Assembly (NCBI GenBank): GCA_025361165.1
Contig: JANYAU010000167.1
Coordinates: 1 to 52,693, forward strand
DNA: 52,693 bases
Direction: 5' to 3'
From: Betaproteobacteria bacterium
GTDB taxonomy: Bacteria > Pseudomonadota > Gammaproteobacteria > Burkholderiales > Thiobacteraceae
The notes below the pieces were generated by a model. That model was not told where the DNA came from. It saw nothing but the letters and a program-made list of their open reading frames with translations, and did no database searches. Both the position numbers and the translations under genes were made by a program. Below are positions 26,380 to 36,421 of the stretch, piece after piece. Within the stretch, counting starts at the first letter, position 1. Each line of letters opens with the position of its first letter.

Positions 26380-26787
26380 ATGACACCCACTAAACTCGAT
26401 CAACAATTCGACTTTCAAACCCAAGCACTGAAACTGCGCGGGTACCGTCAGCAATTATTGGCTTCTAATATCGCCAATGCCGATACCCCAAACTATAAAG
26501 CCGTGGATATTGACTTCGCGCAAGAGTTGAAGCGTGTCGTAAACAAGCAAGGGGGCGACCTGAATTTGTCCGCAACCAATTCGCATCACCTGCAAGCGGT
26601 CTCGGGCAATCCCTACGGCGCCACAATATTGTATCGCGCCGTTAGCCAACCGAGCATCGACGGCAATACCGTCAATATGGACATAGAGCGCGGTCAGTTT
26701 GCAGAGAATGCCCTGCGCTACGAATCGACTATCCGTGTATTGAGCGGTCAATTTAAGACCCTCATGACCGCCATCAAAGGAACCTAA
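26380..26787 (+). CDS. flgB: Flagellar proximal rod protein FlgB
   Basis: A 135-residue rod protein. The family motif [14 protein letters not shown] is at residues about 28-41. The start is the ATG at 26380, after an AGGAGAGCGAGAAG stretch; an upstream ATG at 26344 would add a basic tail unlike the family. First gene of the flgBCDEFGHIJ run; the gap to flgC is 2 bases. Confidence 0.95.
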   Translation: MTPTKLDQQFDFQTQALKLRGYRQQLLASNIANADTPNYKAVDIDFAQELKRVVNKQGGDLNLSATNSHHLQAVSGNPYGATILYRAVSQPSIDGNTVNMDIERGQFAENALRYESTIRVLSGQFKTLMTAIKGT

Positions 26788-26789
26788 GC

Positions 26790-27203
26790 ATGTCGCTCTT
26801 CAATGTCTTCGCCATCGCCAGCACTGCACTCGACGCACAATCGAAACGCTTGAATGTCGTCGCCAGCAATCTGGCCAACGCCGAATCCACGACCAGCTCT
26901 ACCGGCCAGCCCTATCGTGCACGGCAAGTCGTGTTTCAAGCCATCCCGATGGGCGGCAACCAATTGAAATATGGCGCCGGGGTGCAAGTGAGCGACGTGA
27001 TCGAAGATTCGTCTCCCCCACGCAAAGTATATGACCCGAAGCACCCGGCAGCAGATAAGGAAGGTTATGTCACCTACCCCAACGTCAATGCGGTGGAAGA
27101 AATGGTCAACATGATCTCGGCCTCGCGCTCTTACCAAAACAATGTCGATGTGATGAACACCAGCAAAAGCATGCTCACCAAGCTGCTTACGCTTGGCCAA
27201 TGA
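26790..27203 (+). CDS. flgC: Flagellar proximal rod protein FlgC
   Basis: A 137-residue FlgC. The N-terminal [12 protein letters not shown] motif and C-terminal [18 protein letters not shown] helix are typical of rod proteins. It sits between FlgB and the distal rod. The ribosome site is AAAGGAACC. Confidence 0.96.
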   Translation: MSLFNVFAIASTALDAQSKRLNVVASNLANAESTTSSTGQPYRARQVVFQAIPMGGNQLKYGAGVQVSDVIEDSSPPRKVYDPKHPAADKEGYVTYPNVNAVEEMVNMISASRSYQNNVDVMNTSKSMLTKLLTLGQ

Positions 27204-27217
27204 GATAGGAGAACAAG

Positions 27218-27877
27218 ATGACTACCGTCGCCCCCGTCACCAGCACCACTAGCGCCACGCCCAGCATAAGCAGCGCCGACGCATTAGGCGCTACTCAAGA
27301 TCGTTTTCTGAAGTTACTGATCGCTCAAATGCAGAATCAAGATCCTTTGAACCCTATGGATAATTCTCAGGTGACGTCGCAAATGGCACAACTTTCAACG
27401 GTGACCGGGATCAATAAATTAAATGATTTAGTGAGCGGTCTCTCTAGTTCTTTCAGCGCGACACAATCCCTGCAAGCCGCCGGCATGATTGGACGTGGCG
27501 TGCTCGTCCCGGGAAACTCCTTAACGCTCGCAGCGGGAAGCGCCATCGCCGCCGTCAATTTACCGCAGGCCGTGGATCAACTCTCGATCACGATTAAAGA
27601 CGCTTCGGGAGCCACCGTGCACAGCGCCAACTTGGGTGCGCAAGCTGGTGGCATCACCACCTTTCAGTGGGACGGCACCAAGAACAGCGGCGGTGCTGCA
27701 ACGGATGGCCAATACACCTACGCAATCCAGGCCGTGGCCGCCGGCCAAACTGTGAGTGCGACCTCGCTCACCTATGGCAAGGTCAGCAGTGTCACCCTGG
27801 GGGCCCAAGGTGCGCAATTGAATATCGACGGGATAGCCGGCGGCACAGCCTTATCTCAAGTCCAACAAATTTTGTAA
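27218..27877 (+). CDS. flgD: Hook-capping protein FlgD
   Basis: A 219-residue hook scaffold. The N-terminal motif LKLLIAQMQNQDPLNPMDN is diagnostic; the rest has the FlgD tudor-like and Ig-like domains (GTKNSGGAATDGQYTY). It caps the growing hook and is discarded afterwards. The ribosome site is TAGGAGAAC. Confidence 0.95.
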   Translation: MTTVAPVTSTTSATPSISSADALGATQDRFLKLLIAQMQNQDPLNPMDNSQVTSQMAQLSTVTGINKLNDLVSGLSSSFSATQSLQAAGMIGRGVLVPGNSLTLAAGSAIAAVNLPQAVDQLSITIKDASGATVHSANLGAQAGGITTFQWDGTKNSGGAATDGQYTYAIQAVAAGQTVSATSLTYGKVSSVTLGAQGAQLNIDGIAGGTALSQVQQIL

Positions 27878-27892
27878 GCGAAGGAGAACGGT

Positions 27893-29176
27893 ATGAGTTT
27901 TCAACAAGGTTTGTCAGGTCTGGGTGCGTCGGCGAAACAACTCGACGTTATAGGCAACAACGTGGCAAATGCCAGCACGGTAGGCTTCAAGGCCTCACAA
28001 GCGCAATTCTCAGACGTGTATGCCAGCTCGCTGTCCGGCGGGAGTGGGCAGCAGGTTGGCATCGGTACCCAGGTGGCAGCTATAGCGCAGCAATTTAGCC
28101 AGGGCAATGTGACGACCAGCAATAATCCGCTGGATGTCGCAATTAACGGCAAAGGCTTTTTTCGGCTAAGCGATAACGGCACCATTGTTTACTCCCGCAA
28201 TGGTCAGTTTCAGTTGGATAAGAATGGCTATATCGTCAACTCGACGGGGAAAAATGTGACCGGCTACGCTGCGCCTGGTGGTGTTATTTCGACGGGTTCA
28301 CTCGTCAATCTACAGATTCCGGCAACCAACCTTACACCACAGGTCACTTCAACTATTGGCTTGGGCGCGAATCTGGATTCACGGGCTGCACCCGTGACCA
28401 CGGCATTATTTGATCCACAAGTCTCTACGTCCTACACCAATTCGACCGCCATGACGATTTATGATGCACTGGGAAATCAACAAACCCTGGGCATGTACTT
28501 TGCGAAAACCGCCTCCAATACATGGAATGTTTATGGCACGCTAACCAATCCGAGCGGACAAACAACCGTGTTAGGCGCTTCCGTGGCGGGCACGCCGACA
28601 CCTGAACCGATTACCGGTTCGGTAACCGCTTTAGGGACACTCGCATTTTCTTCATCGAGCGGTGCACTGACTTCCTCAAGCGTGGCATTACCTACGCTTA
28701 CCAGCGCCATGTTGGGAACGGGTGCTGCAAGCATCGCTGCGATTACGCCAACGTTTACGGGTGCCACCCAGTACGGCAGTTCGTTTGGCGTGAGTAGCCT
28801 GGCGCAAAATGGCTATGCTTCCGGGCGCCCCACTGGCTTCAGTATCGGCGCGGATGGCGTTATTCAGGGCCGCTACTCCAACGGTCAATCACTGACTTTG
28901 GGTCAAATAGTATTAGATGATTTCAGAAACCCTAATGGTTTGCAGCCGCTGGGCAATAACCTGTGGGCAGACACTTCCGCTTCTGGGCCACCCCTTCCCG
29001 GCACCCCGAATACAGCCAGTCTTGGGGTATTGCAGGCATCCGCAGTGGAAGATTCTAATGTGGATCTGACGCAGGAGCTGGTCGCCATGATTACCGCGCA
29101 GCGCAGTTATCAAGCCAATGCGCAAACCATTAAAACCCAGGATCAAGTGTTGCAAACCCTGGTGAACCTGAGGTAA
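27893..29176 (+). CDS. flgE: Flagellar hook protein FlgE
   Basis: A 427-residue hook protein. It starts with SFQQGLSGLGASAKQLDVIGN and contains [21 protein letters not shown] and the C-terminal VAMITAQRSYQANAQTIK helix. The middle part is Ser/Thr/Ala rich, as in exposed hook domains. A GAAGGAGAAC ribosome site suits high expression. Confidence 0.96.
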   Translation: MSFQQGLSGLGASAKQLDVIGNNVANASTVGFKASQAQFSDVYASSLSGGSGQQVGIGTQVAAIAQQFSQGNVTTSNNPLDVAINGKGFFRLSDNGTIVYSRNGQFQLDKNGYIVNSTGKNVTGYAAPGGVISTGSLVNLQIPATNLTPQVTSTIGLGANLDSRAAPVTTALFDPQVSTSYTNSTAMTIYDALGNQQTLGMYFAKTASNTWNVYGTLTNPSGQTTVLGASVAGTPTPEPITGSVTALGTLAFSSSSGALTSSSVALPTLTSAMLGTGAASIAAITPTFTGATQYGSSFGVSSLAQNGYASGRPTGFSIGADGVIQGRYSNGQSLTLGQIVLDDFRNPNGLQPLGNNLWADTSASGPPLPGTPNTASLGVLQASAVEDSNVDLTQELVAMITAQRSYQANAQTIKTQDQVLQTLVNLR

Positions 29177-29178
29177 TT

Positions 29179-29922
29179 ATGGACCGCCTGATCTACACCG
29201 CAATGACCGGCGCCAAGCATATTATGTGGCAACAGGCGACGGCTGCGCAAAACCTCGCCAACGTCGCCACCAGCGGCTTCCGCGCACAAATCGATGCCTT
29301 CCGCGCGGTACCCGTCATCGGGCCCGGCGCCCCGACTCGCGCCTTCGTGGTCGACGCGACCGTGGGCACCGACTTCAGCCCAGGCGTGATTCAAACCACG
29401 GGACGCGAGCTGGATGTTGCGATTAACGGCAAAGGCTGGATCGCGGTGCAAGGACCGGACGGCAAAGAAGCGTATACGCGTTATGGCAGCCTCGCCGTCA
29501 ACGCCAACGGCGTAATGCAAACGCGTACTGGGCTCAATGTGTTATCCGACGGCGGCACACTGTCTGTCCCCCCTGACACGGAACTCACCATCGCTCAAGA
29601 CGGCACCGTCAGCACGGTACCGACCAGCGGACAAAAAAGCCAAGTCAGTGAAGTCGGTCGCATCAAGCTCGTCAACCCGCCGGAAGAAAATCTGGTGCGC
29701 GGCGACGATGGCCTGTTTCATCTGAAGGACGGTGGCGCCGCCGATGTCGACGGCTCCGTGGTACTCCATACCGGCGGGCTCGAATCAAGCAACGTCAATA
29801 CCGCGGAAGCGCTGGTGAATATGATTTCACTCTCGCGTCAGTTCGATTTGCACATGAGGCTATTGCAAAACGCCGAGCAAAACGCCGCCAAAGCCAGCGA
29901 CATATTGTTAGTCACAGGATAA
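29179..29922 (+). CDS. flgF: Flagellar proximal rod protein FlgF
   Basis: A 247-residue FlgF with [31 protein letters not shown] and the C-terminal [16 protein letters not shown]. It forms part of the rod under FlgG. Only 2 bases separate it from flgE. Confidence 0.96.
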   Translation: MDRLIYTAMTGAKHIMWQQATAAQNLANVATSGFRAQIDAFRAVPVIGPGAPTRAFVVDATVGTDFSPGVIQTTGRELDVAINGKGWIAVQGPDGKEAYTRYGSLAVNANGVMQTRTGLNVLSDGGTLSVPPDTELTIAQDGTVSTVPTSGQKSQVSEVGRIKLVNPPEENLVRGDDGLFHLKDGGAADVDGSVVLHTGGLESSNVNTAEALVNMISLSRQFDLHMRLLQNAEQNAAKASDILLVTG

Positions 29923-29930
29923 AAAATATC

Positions 29931-30713
29931 ATGATTAGATCACTCTGGATTTCCAAAACCGGCCTCGATGCGCAACAGTTGGCGATGGATGTGGTAGCCA
30001 ATAATCTGGCAAATGTCAGCACTACCGGCTTTAAACGTAGCCGCGCGGTATTCGAAGACTTACTCTATCAAACCTTACGCCAACCTGGGGCAAAATCCTC
30101 GCAGCAATCCGCTATTCCTTCCGGCTTGCAGATCGGCACCGGTGTGCGCCCGGTCGCCACCGAGCGGCTGCATACGCAAGGCAATTTGGTACAAACCGGT
30201 AACAGTTTTGATCTCGCGGTCAGCGGTAGCGGATTTTTTCAAATTCAACTCCCTGACGGCACCACCGGTTATACGCGCGACGGATCGTTTCAACTCAACA
30301 GCCAAGGCCAACTCGTGACTGCGAATGGTTATATCGTCTCACCCGGCATCACCATTCCGAGCACAGCGATAAGCGTAACCATTAGCCGCGACGGCATTGT
30401 CTCGGCATTAAGCAGCGGCTCGCCCACGCCGTCCCAAGTTGGGCAGTTGGAACTTGCGAGCTTCGTTAATCCCGGTGGCCTGCAAAGCCAAGGTCAGAAT
30501 CTTTATCTCGAGACCGCGGCATCCGGTTCGCCCAGCACCGGCAGCCCAACCAACAACGGCTTGGGCGCCCTGAATCAAGGCTATACCGAAACCTCCAACG
30601 TGAATGTGGCGGAAGAACTCGTCAATATGATCCAAGCCCAACGCGCATTCGAGCTCAACTCGCGCTCAATCCAGGCATCCGATCAAATGCTACAAAAGCT
30701 GGCGCAGTTGTAA
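29931..30713 (+). CDS. flgG: Flagellar distal rod protein FlgG
   Basis: A 260-residue distal rod protein of standard length. It has [22 protein letters not shown], the [19 protein letters not shown] core and the terminal [17 protein letters not shown] helix. The rod drives the hook through the L and P rings encoded next. Confidence 0.96.
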   Translation: MIRSLWISKTGLDAQQLAMDVVANNLANVSTTGFKRSRAVFEDLLYQTLRQPGAKSSQQSAIPSGLQIGTGVRPVATERLHTQGNLVQTGNSFDLAVSGSGFFQIQLPDGTTGYTRDGSFQLNSQGQLVTANGYIVSPGITIPSTAISVTISRDGIVSALSSGSPTPSQVGQLELASFVNPGGLQSQGQNLYLETAASGSPSTGSPTNNGLGALNQGYTETSNVNVAEELVNMIQAQRAFELNSRSIQASDQMLQKLAQL

Positions 30714-30723
30714 GGAGAGCAGC

Positions 30724-31407
30724 ATGAACGCAAACCTAGCTAAGAGGGTCCCTCGACTCGCGACAATTTTGCTCATGGCAACGCTTGGCGCCTGCGGCAC
30801 CGTGCCGCCGACCAATGTGCATCAACCCATGAGCGCGCGCCCCGTACCGCCGACCCCGATGGCGGCCACGCCGGGCGCGATTTATGTGGCGAACGACAAC
30901 ACACCCTTATTCGAAATCAAGCGGGCGCGCAAAGTCGGCGATGTGTTGACGATTCTGATCAACGAAAAAACCAATGCCACGAAAAAAGGCAATAGTTCTG
31001 CACAGCGTACGCAAACCAACAACTATGGTGTCTCGGCATTAGCCGGCCTGCCGGGAAAAGGTTTTCTCGGTTCCAATTTAAGCGCTTCTTCCGCACACAA
31101 ATTTGATGGCAAGGGTGAGACCAATGCCAACGACACCTTCACCGGTATCATTACCGTGACAGTGATCGAAGTCTTCCCCAACGGCAATTTACTGGTGAGC
31201 GGTGAAAAACAAACCGGCCTCAACCAAGACACCGAGTACATCCGTTTTTCGGGCGTGATTGATCCCACCCGTATCGGCTTCGGCAACTCGATTTCTTCGA
31301 CCGAAGTGGCCGATGCACGCATCGAGTATCGCGGTACCGGCACCGTCGACTCCGCTCAAATCATGGGCTGGCTGGCGAAATTTTTCCTGACCTTCCTGCC
31401 CTTCTAG
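30724..31407 (+). CDS. flgH: Flagellar L-ring lipoprotein FlgH
   Basis: A 227-residue lipoprotein. The signal ends in lipobox LGAC with the lipidated Cys at about 24. The rest matches FlgH (RKVGDVLTILINEKTNATK, GNLLVSGEKQ, IRFSGVIDP). It builds the outer-membrane ring. The ribosome site is AAGGAGAG. Confidence 0.95.
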   Translation: MNANLAKRVPRLATILLMATLGACGTVPPTNVHQPMSARPVPPTPMAATPGAIYVANDNTPLFEIKRARKVGDVLTILINEKTNATKKGNSSAQRTQTNNYGVSALAGLPGKGFLGSNLSASSAHKFDGKGETNANDTFTGIITVTVIEVFPNGNLLVSGEKQTGLNQDTEYIRFSGVIDPTRIGFGNSISSTEVADARIEYRGTGTVDSAQIMGWLAKFFLTFLPF

Positions 31408-31415
31408 GAGACCGT

Positions 31416-32522
31416 ATGAAATGCCTAATCACACTCCTCAGCCTGCTCGCTCTGACGCTCTCCGCGGCGCATGCCGAGCGGATCAAAGATGTATCGCAAG
31501 TCTCTGGGGTGCGCAGTAACCAGCTCATCGGCTACGGCCTGGTCGTCGGGCTCGATGGCAGCGGCGACCAAACAACACAAACGCCGTTCACGGTGCAAAG
31601 CCTTTCCAATATGCTGACCACGCTCGGCGTCAACTTCCCCCCGAGTGCCATCACCGGCATGCAGCTCAAAAATGTGGCGGCCGTGATGGTGACGGCCGCG
31701 CTGCCCGCCTTCATGCAACCCGGGCAAACCATCGATGTGACCGTGTCTTCGCTCGGTAACGCTAAAAGTATCAAAGGCGGCACCTTACTCATGACGCCGC
31801 TCAAGGGTGCCGACGGCAATGTCTACGCGATTGCCCAGGGCAGTGTACTAATCGCCGGCGCCGGCGCGGCGGCAGGCGGCAGTAGCGTCACTATTAATCA
31901 TCTTTCATCGGGCCGCATCCCGAGTGGCGCAACCGTGGAAAAAGCCGTGGCCTCTACCGGAGTCGGGCAAGGCAATACGATCACCCTGGAGTTGCATCAA
32001 AACGATTTCACCACCGCTAACCATGTGGTCGTCGCGATTAACCGCTTCTTCGGCGAAAACACCGCCTCGGCGCTCGACGGCCGCTTGGTGCAAGTGCAAG
32101 CGCCGCGGGAGGCAAATCGCCGCGTTGCCTTTCTCTCGCAAGTGGAAAATATCAATATCGACCCCGGTGAGCTCGCCGCCAAAGTCATTCTCAACGCCCG
32201 CACTGGGTCCGTCGTGATGAACCAATCGGTACAAGTAGAAACCTGCGCCGTGGCCCACGGGAATCTCTCCGTGACCATCAGCAGCACACCGCAGGTCAGT
32301 CAACCCAATGCCCTCTCGACCGGCCAAACCATCGTAACGCAGCAATCGCAAATTCAAATTCAAAGCGAGAAAGGCAACTTGGTCACCGTACCTGCGTCAA
32401 CCTCGCTCAATGATGTCGTGCAAGCCTTGAACGCCGTGGGCGCCAGCCCGCAAGATTTGCTGGCGATCTTGCAAGCGATGAAGGCGGCAGGTTCACTGCG
32501 TGCCGAGTTGGAGATTATTTGA
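31416..32522 (+). CDS. flgI: Flagellar P-ring protein FlgI
   Basis: A 368-residue periplasmic protein with signal peptide 1-20 (ending AHA) and the FlgI core ERIKDVSQVSGVRSNQLIGYG, DVTVSSLGNAKSIKGG, VVMNQSVQV. It forms the peptidoglycan ring with help from FlgA. The stop TGA shares a base with the flgJ ATG (TGATG). Confidence 0.96.
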   Translation: MKCLITLLSLLALTLSAAHAERIKDVSQVSGVRSNQLIGYGLVVGLDGSGDQTTQTPFTVQSLSNMLTTLGVNFPPSAITGMQLKNVAAVMVTAALPAFMQPGQTIDVTVSSLGNAKSIKGGTLLMTPLKGADGNVYAIAQGSVLIAGAGAAAGGSSVTINHLSSGRIPSGATVEKAVASTGVGQGNTITLELHQNDFTTANHVVVAINRFFGENTASALDGRLVQVQAPREANRRVAFLSQVENINIDPGELAAKVILNARTGSVVMNQSVQVETCAVAHGNLSVTISSTPQVSQPNALSTGQTIVTQQSQIQIQSEKGNLVTVPASTSLNDVVQALNAVGASPQDLLAILQAMKAAGSLRAELEII

Positions 32523-33490
32523 TGATCAGCGCGCTCGATACAACTGGCCTGGTGCTTGAAGGTAAATCCCTCAACGACCTCAAGTTGGCGGCAAAGCAAG
32601 ATCCAACACAATCGATCAAGGTCGTGGCCAAACAATTCGAGTCCATGTTTTTGAATATGCTCACCAAGAGCATGCGCGGCGCCACCGACGGCAACAGCTT
32701 GTTCGACAACAACGAAACGCGGCTTTACACCGAAATGTTGGATCAGCAGTTCGCACAGAAGATCGCGGCGGGCAAAGGGCTGGGACTGGCCGATATGTTG
32801 GTACAACAACTCACACGCAACCAAGTCAGCCCGCCGCCAATTGAGACCAGCGCACCTATGCCGATCAAGAAAACATTTGCGCCCCAAGCCTTCACCCAAG
32901 GCTTGCCTGGTAGTGCGCTCACCCCGCTTCCCGTCCTACTAAAAGACGATGCCGCCAAGCTATTCAATGTAGGTATGCCGCAATCAACCGCAACCCCACC
33001 TACCCACACCCCGGGAAAATCGGCCATGACACCCAAACAATTCGTCAGCCAATTCTCTAGCCATGCCGCTTCCGCCGGGCGTGAACTGGGGGTGCCGGCG
33101 CACGGCATATTGGCGCAAGCCGCACTGGAAAGCGGTTGGGGAAAACGCGAGATTAAACAAGCTGACGGCAGCCCGAGTTATAACCTTTTCGGCATTAAAG
33201 CCAATGCCCAATGGACGGGAAAAGTAGCGGAAGTCACTAGCACCGAATACGTGAACGGCGCGCCCCAGCAGCGTACCGCACGCTTTCGTGCTTATGGCTC
33301 GTATGAGGAAGCCTTTAAAGACTATGCGAGTTTATTGAAATCCTCGCCACGCTATCAGGCGGTACTGAATACCAACAGCGCCAGCCAATTCGCCCAGGGT
33401 TTACAACACGCGGGTTATGCAACCGACCCGCATTACGCGACCAAACTGTCGAGCATCGCGGAAGGCAGCCTGCTGCGCTCGATGGCCTAA
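32522..33490 (+). CDS. flgJ: Bifunctional rod-cap and peptidoglycan hydrolase FlgJ
   Basis: A 322-residue dual-domain FlgJ. The N-terminal rod-cap part (about 20-95) has FESMFLNMLTKSMRGA. After a Pro-rich linker, the C-terminal glucosaminidase/muramidase domain (about 165-320) has ILAQAALESGWGK, whose Glu is the expected catalytic acid. It opens peptidoglycan for the rod. The start overlaps flgI by one base; a TTG one codon earlier is not needed. Confidence 0.95.
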   Translation: MISALDTTGLVLEGKSLNDLKLAAKQDPTQSIKVVAKQFESMFLNMLTKSMRGATDGNSLFDNNETRLYTEMLDQQFAQKIAAGKGLGLADMLVQQLTRNQVSPPPIETSAPMPIKKTFAPQAFTQGLPGSALTPLPVLLKDDAAKLFNVGMPQSTATPPTHTPGKSAMTPKQFVSQFSSHAASAGRELGVPAHGILAQAALESGWGKREIKQADGSPSYNLFGIKANAQWTGKVAEVTSTEYVNGAPQQRTARFRAYGSYEEAFKDYASLLKSSPRYQAVLNTNSASQFAQGLQHAGYATDPHYATKLSSIAEGSLLRSMA

Positions 33491-33491
33491 T

Positions 33492-33518
33492 TCAAGATAG
33501 TGAAAACCTGGCCGATAT
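33492..33518 (+). promoter_or_regulatory. Sigma-28-like promoter of flgKL
   Basis: GCCGATAT (33511-33518) closely matches the sigma-28 -10 GCCGATAA. It is preceded at the right 15-base distance by TCAA (33492-33495; consensus TAAA). FlgK and FlgL are late-class proteins, transcribed by FliA in E. coli, so the position makes sense. The -35 is imperfect. Confidence 0.55.
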
Positions 33519-33565
33519 AAGCGTTATGGAAGATTTCGGCGGGGTACAACAGCAGGAGCAGCAGC

Positions 33566-35500
33566 ATGGGTAGCCTACTCGGTATCGGCGTCAGCGCGAT
33601 CAGCACCGCGCAACTCAATATGTTGACCACGGAGCACAACATCTCCAACGTCAACACCCGCGGATTCCACCGCCAAGAAGCGATTCAAGCCAGCAATGTC
33701 CCGATGTCGAGCGGCGCCGGTTTCGTCGGCAGCGGCGCGCATGTACAAACGGTGCGCCGCATGTATGGCCAGTTTTTGGATGATCAGGTATCGAGCGCGT
33801 CAGCCCAAGCCCAGTTCTATGACACCTATCATGCCGAAATAAAGCAGATCGACGATTTACTTGCCGATCCCAATACCGGTCTGTCGCCGGCGGTACAAAG
33901 CTTTTTCACCAGCGTCAATGCCGTCGCGAACAGCCCCACCTCGGTGGCAGCGCGGCAATCCATGCTCTCCGGCGGGGAAACACTCGCAGCGCGTTTCCAA
34001 TCACTCTATACGCGCTTCGATGAAATACGTAACGGGATTAATACACAGCTGGATGCACAGGTCACGGGGATTAATTCCTATGCTGCGCAAGTCGCCGACC
34101 TGAATCAAAAAATTATCGATGCCCAAAGTATCAACAACCAACCGCCCAACGATTTATTGGATCAGCGCGATCAAATTATCGGCAAACTCAATGAGATGGT
34201 CAAAACCACTGTCGTCAAACAAAGTGACGGTACGTATAACCTGTTCATTGGAAGCGGCCAGTCGCTGGTGACAGGCACGACTGCATTCAGCCTGGCGCTG
34301 CAAAATGACCCCAACGACCCGACACAGAAAAATGTCGCCTATGCCATCGGCGGCGCTTATATCCCTATTCCCAGTGCGAATCTGCAGAACGGCGGTGCAC
34401 TTGGCGGCTTACTCGCCTTTCGCAACAATAGTCTCAATAGCGCGCAGAATGCCTTGGGCCGGGTGGCCTTGGGTTTAGCGCAAACTGTTAACAATCAGAA
34501 CCGGCTCGGGCAAGATTTAAACGGCGTGCTGGGAGGCAACTTTTTCTCCATTGCGTCCACATCGCCGACTATTTTCAACAACAGCAACAACACCGGTAGC
34601 GCCTCCTTGACGAGCACCTTAAGTGGTAACGCCGGGGCGCTGACAACCAGCAATTACCAGGTCGCCTACAACGGCACAAACTATTCGATTACCGATAGCG
34701 CCACCAATACCACCACCAGCGGATTAACTAGCGCGCAACTCATCACGCAATTGGGTAACGCCGGCGTCACTTTGGCGATTGCCGGGACGCCAAACGCCGG
34801 CGATCAGTGGCTTATTCTTCCCACGCGCTATGGCGCGCGCGATATCAGTGTCGGCATTACCGATCCCAATAAAATCGCGGCGGCTGCACCGATCCGTGCT
34901 GCGGCAACGACCACCAACACCGGTGCCGCATCGATCGACCTGGGTTCGGTAAACCCACCGCTCAACGCCAATGTTCAGAATCAGGTACGCATTACTTTTA
35001 CCGGCGCGACAACCTTCAATGTGTCGGATGTTACCCTCGGCAGCACGCTTGCCACGGGCGTTTCGTATACTTCCGGTAGCGCCATTAGCTACAACGGTTG
35101 GACGGTGCATATTAGCGGCACACCGGCCTCTGGCGACACCTTTTCTGTCTCCGCCAATACCGGCGGCATCGGCGACAACCGCAACGCAGTCGCACTCGCC
35201 GCCCTTCAAAACAACAATAGTTTGGCAAACAACACCGCTGGCGCCCCCACCACTACGTACCAAGGCGCCTATGCCCAATTAGTCAGCAGCGTGGGGAACA
35301 CCACCCAGCAGATGCAGGTAAATAGCACCGCGCAACAAACGCTGTTGGATAACGCAACGCAAACACAACAGCAACTTTCAGGTGTCAATCTGGACGAAGA
35401 AGCGGCGAACTTGCTGCGCTTCCAGCAGGCGTATCAAGCGGCGGCTAAGATGATCCAAATCGGCAGCACCTTGTTCGACACTATTCTCGCTATCCGGTAG
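33566..35500 (+). CDS. flgK: Hook-filament junction protein FlgK
   Basis: A 644-residue FlgK, about 100 residues longer than the E. coli protein. N-terminal SISTAQLNMLTTEHNISNVNT-like segment and C-terminal NLLRFQQAYQAAAKMIQ coiled ends are typical. The extra length is in the exposed middle (about 350-570): two beta-rich modules, one with GTPNAGDQWLILPT and one with ISGTPASGDTFSVSA, a common insert type in betaproteobacteria. It has its own sigma-28-like promoter, and the ribosome site is GCAGGAG. Confidence 0.95.
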   Translation: MGSLLGIGVSAISTAQLNMLTTEHNISNVNTRGFHRQEAIQASNVPMSSGAGFVGSGAHVQTVRRMYGQFLDDQVSSASAQAQFYDTYHAEIKQIDDLLADPNTGLSPAVQSFFTSVNAVANSPTSVAARQSMLSGGETLAARFQSLYTRFDEIRNGINTQLDAQVTGINSYAAQVADLNQKIIDAQSINNQPPNDLLDQRDQIIGKLNEMVKTTVVKQSDGTYNLFIGSGQSLVTGTTAFSLALQNDPNDPTQKNVAYAIGGAYIPIPSANLQNGGALGGLLAFRNNSLNSAQNALGRVALGLAQTVNNQNRLGQDLNGVLGGNFFSIASTSPTIFNNSNNTGSASLTSTLSGNAGALTTSNYQVAYNGTNYSITDSATNTTTSGLTSAQLITQLGNAGVTLAIAGTPNAGDQWLILPTRYGARDISVGITDPNKIAAAAPIRAAATTTNTGAASIDLGSVNPPLNANVQNQVRITFTGATTFNVSDVTLGSTLATGVSYTSGSAISYNGWTVHISGTPASGDTFSVSANTGGIGDNRNAVALAALQNNNSLANNTAGAPTTTYQGAYAQLVSSVGNTTQQMQVNSTAQQTLLDNATQTQQQLSGVNLDEEAANLLRFQQAYQAAAKMIQIGSTLFDTILAIR

Positions 35501-35512
35501 GAGTAAGCAATC

Positions 35513-36415
35513 ATGCGCATCAGCACCAGCATGCTTTACGATCTCGGCGTCAGCTCGATCAATACACAAATGGCGCAACTGCTTAAAACCCAGCAGCAAG
35601 TTGCCACCGGACGGCGCATTCTTGCACCCGCGGACGATCCGGTCGGTGCCGCTACCGCGCTGGAAAACGAAAAATCTTTGGGGGTGGTGAATCAGTATGT
35701 AAGCAATATTGGCAGCGCACGTAGCAGCCTGAGCTTAGAAGAAACCGTTCTCGCCAACGTCGGGCAAGTATTGCAAAACGCGCGGCAGGATGTCGTCAAT
35801 GGGGGCAACCCGACCCTCAGCGCCGCCAACAAAACGGCTTTAGCCACCAGCTTGCGTAGTGCATACGACCAATTGCTCAGCCTTGCGAATAGCCGGGATG
35901 GCCAGGGAAACTATATGTTCTCCGGCTTCAAAACCGGCACGCAACCTTTCACCCAGAGCAGCGGTGCGGGAGTCTATGCCGGCGATCAAGGGCAAAACAA
36001 ACTACAAATCAGCGCATCGCGCCAAATACCGATCACCGATTCCGGTCAAGATGTATTCAAACCTGGCGTTGCTGGAAGCGATCCGTTCGCGACGATAGAA
36101 ACCTTTATCACTGCATTGAATAGCGGTACGGTCACTTCCAGCGATCTCACTACGGCCTTAAACGGGATCGATAGCGCAATGAACAACGTGCTGCGCGTAC
36201 GCTCCGCGGTTGGCACACGGCAAAATGAACTGGATTCGACAGAGATCACTAACCAAGATTCTGCGACACAATATCAATCGTTGATTTCGCAACTACGCGA
36301 TGTCGATTACACCAAAGCCATATCCGACCTCACGCGCCAACAAACCGGACTGCAAGCAGCGCAAAAGTCATTTACCACCGTACAAGGCTTGAGCCTGTTT
36401 AATTACTTACGCTAG
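35513..36415 (+). CDS. flgL: Hook-filament junction protein FlgL
   Basis: A 300-residue flagellin-like junction protein. It starts MRISTSMLYDLGVSSIN and has the GRRILAPADDPVGAATAL motif near residue 36-53; the C-terminal LTRQQTGLQAAQKSF helix completes it. It lies 12 bases after flgK. It is the last flagellar gene here; flagellin and FliD are not found downstream. Confidence 0.95.
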   Translation: MRISTSMLYDLGVSSINTQMAQLLKTQQQVATGRRILAPADDPVGAATALENEKSLGVVNQYVSNIGSARSSLSLEETVLANVGQVLQNARQDVVNGGNPTLSAANKTALATSLRSAYDQLLSLANSRDGQGNYMFSGFKTGTQPFTQSSGAGVYAGDQGQNKLQISASRQIPITDSGQDVFKPGVAGSDPFATIETFITALNSGTVTSSDLTTALNGIDSAMNNVLRVRSAVGTRQNELDSTEITNQDSATQYQSLISQLRDVDYTKAISDLTRQQTGLQAAQKSFTTVQGLSLFNYLR

Positions 36416-36421
36416 TCAGCG

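Noticed and set aside
28135-29450. Similar stretches in flgE and flgF around the VAINGKG codons
   Set aside because: They are a shared protein motif of the rod/hook family, not a DNA repeat.
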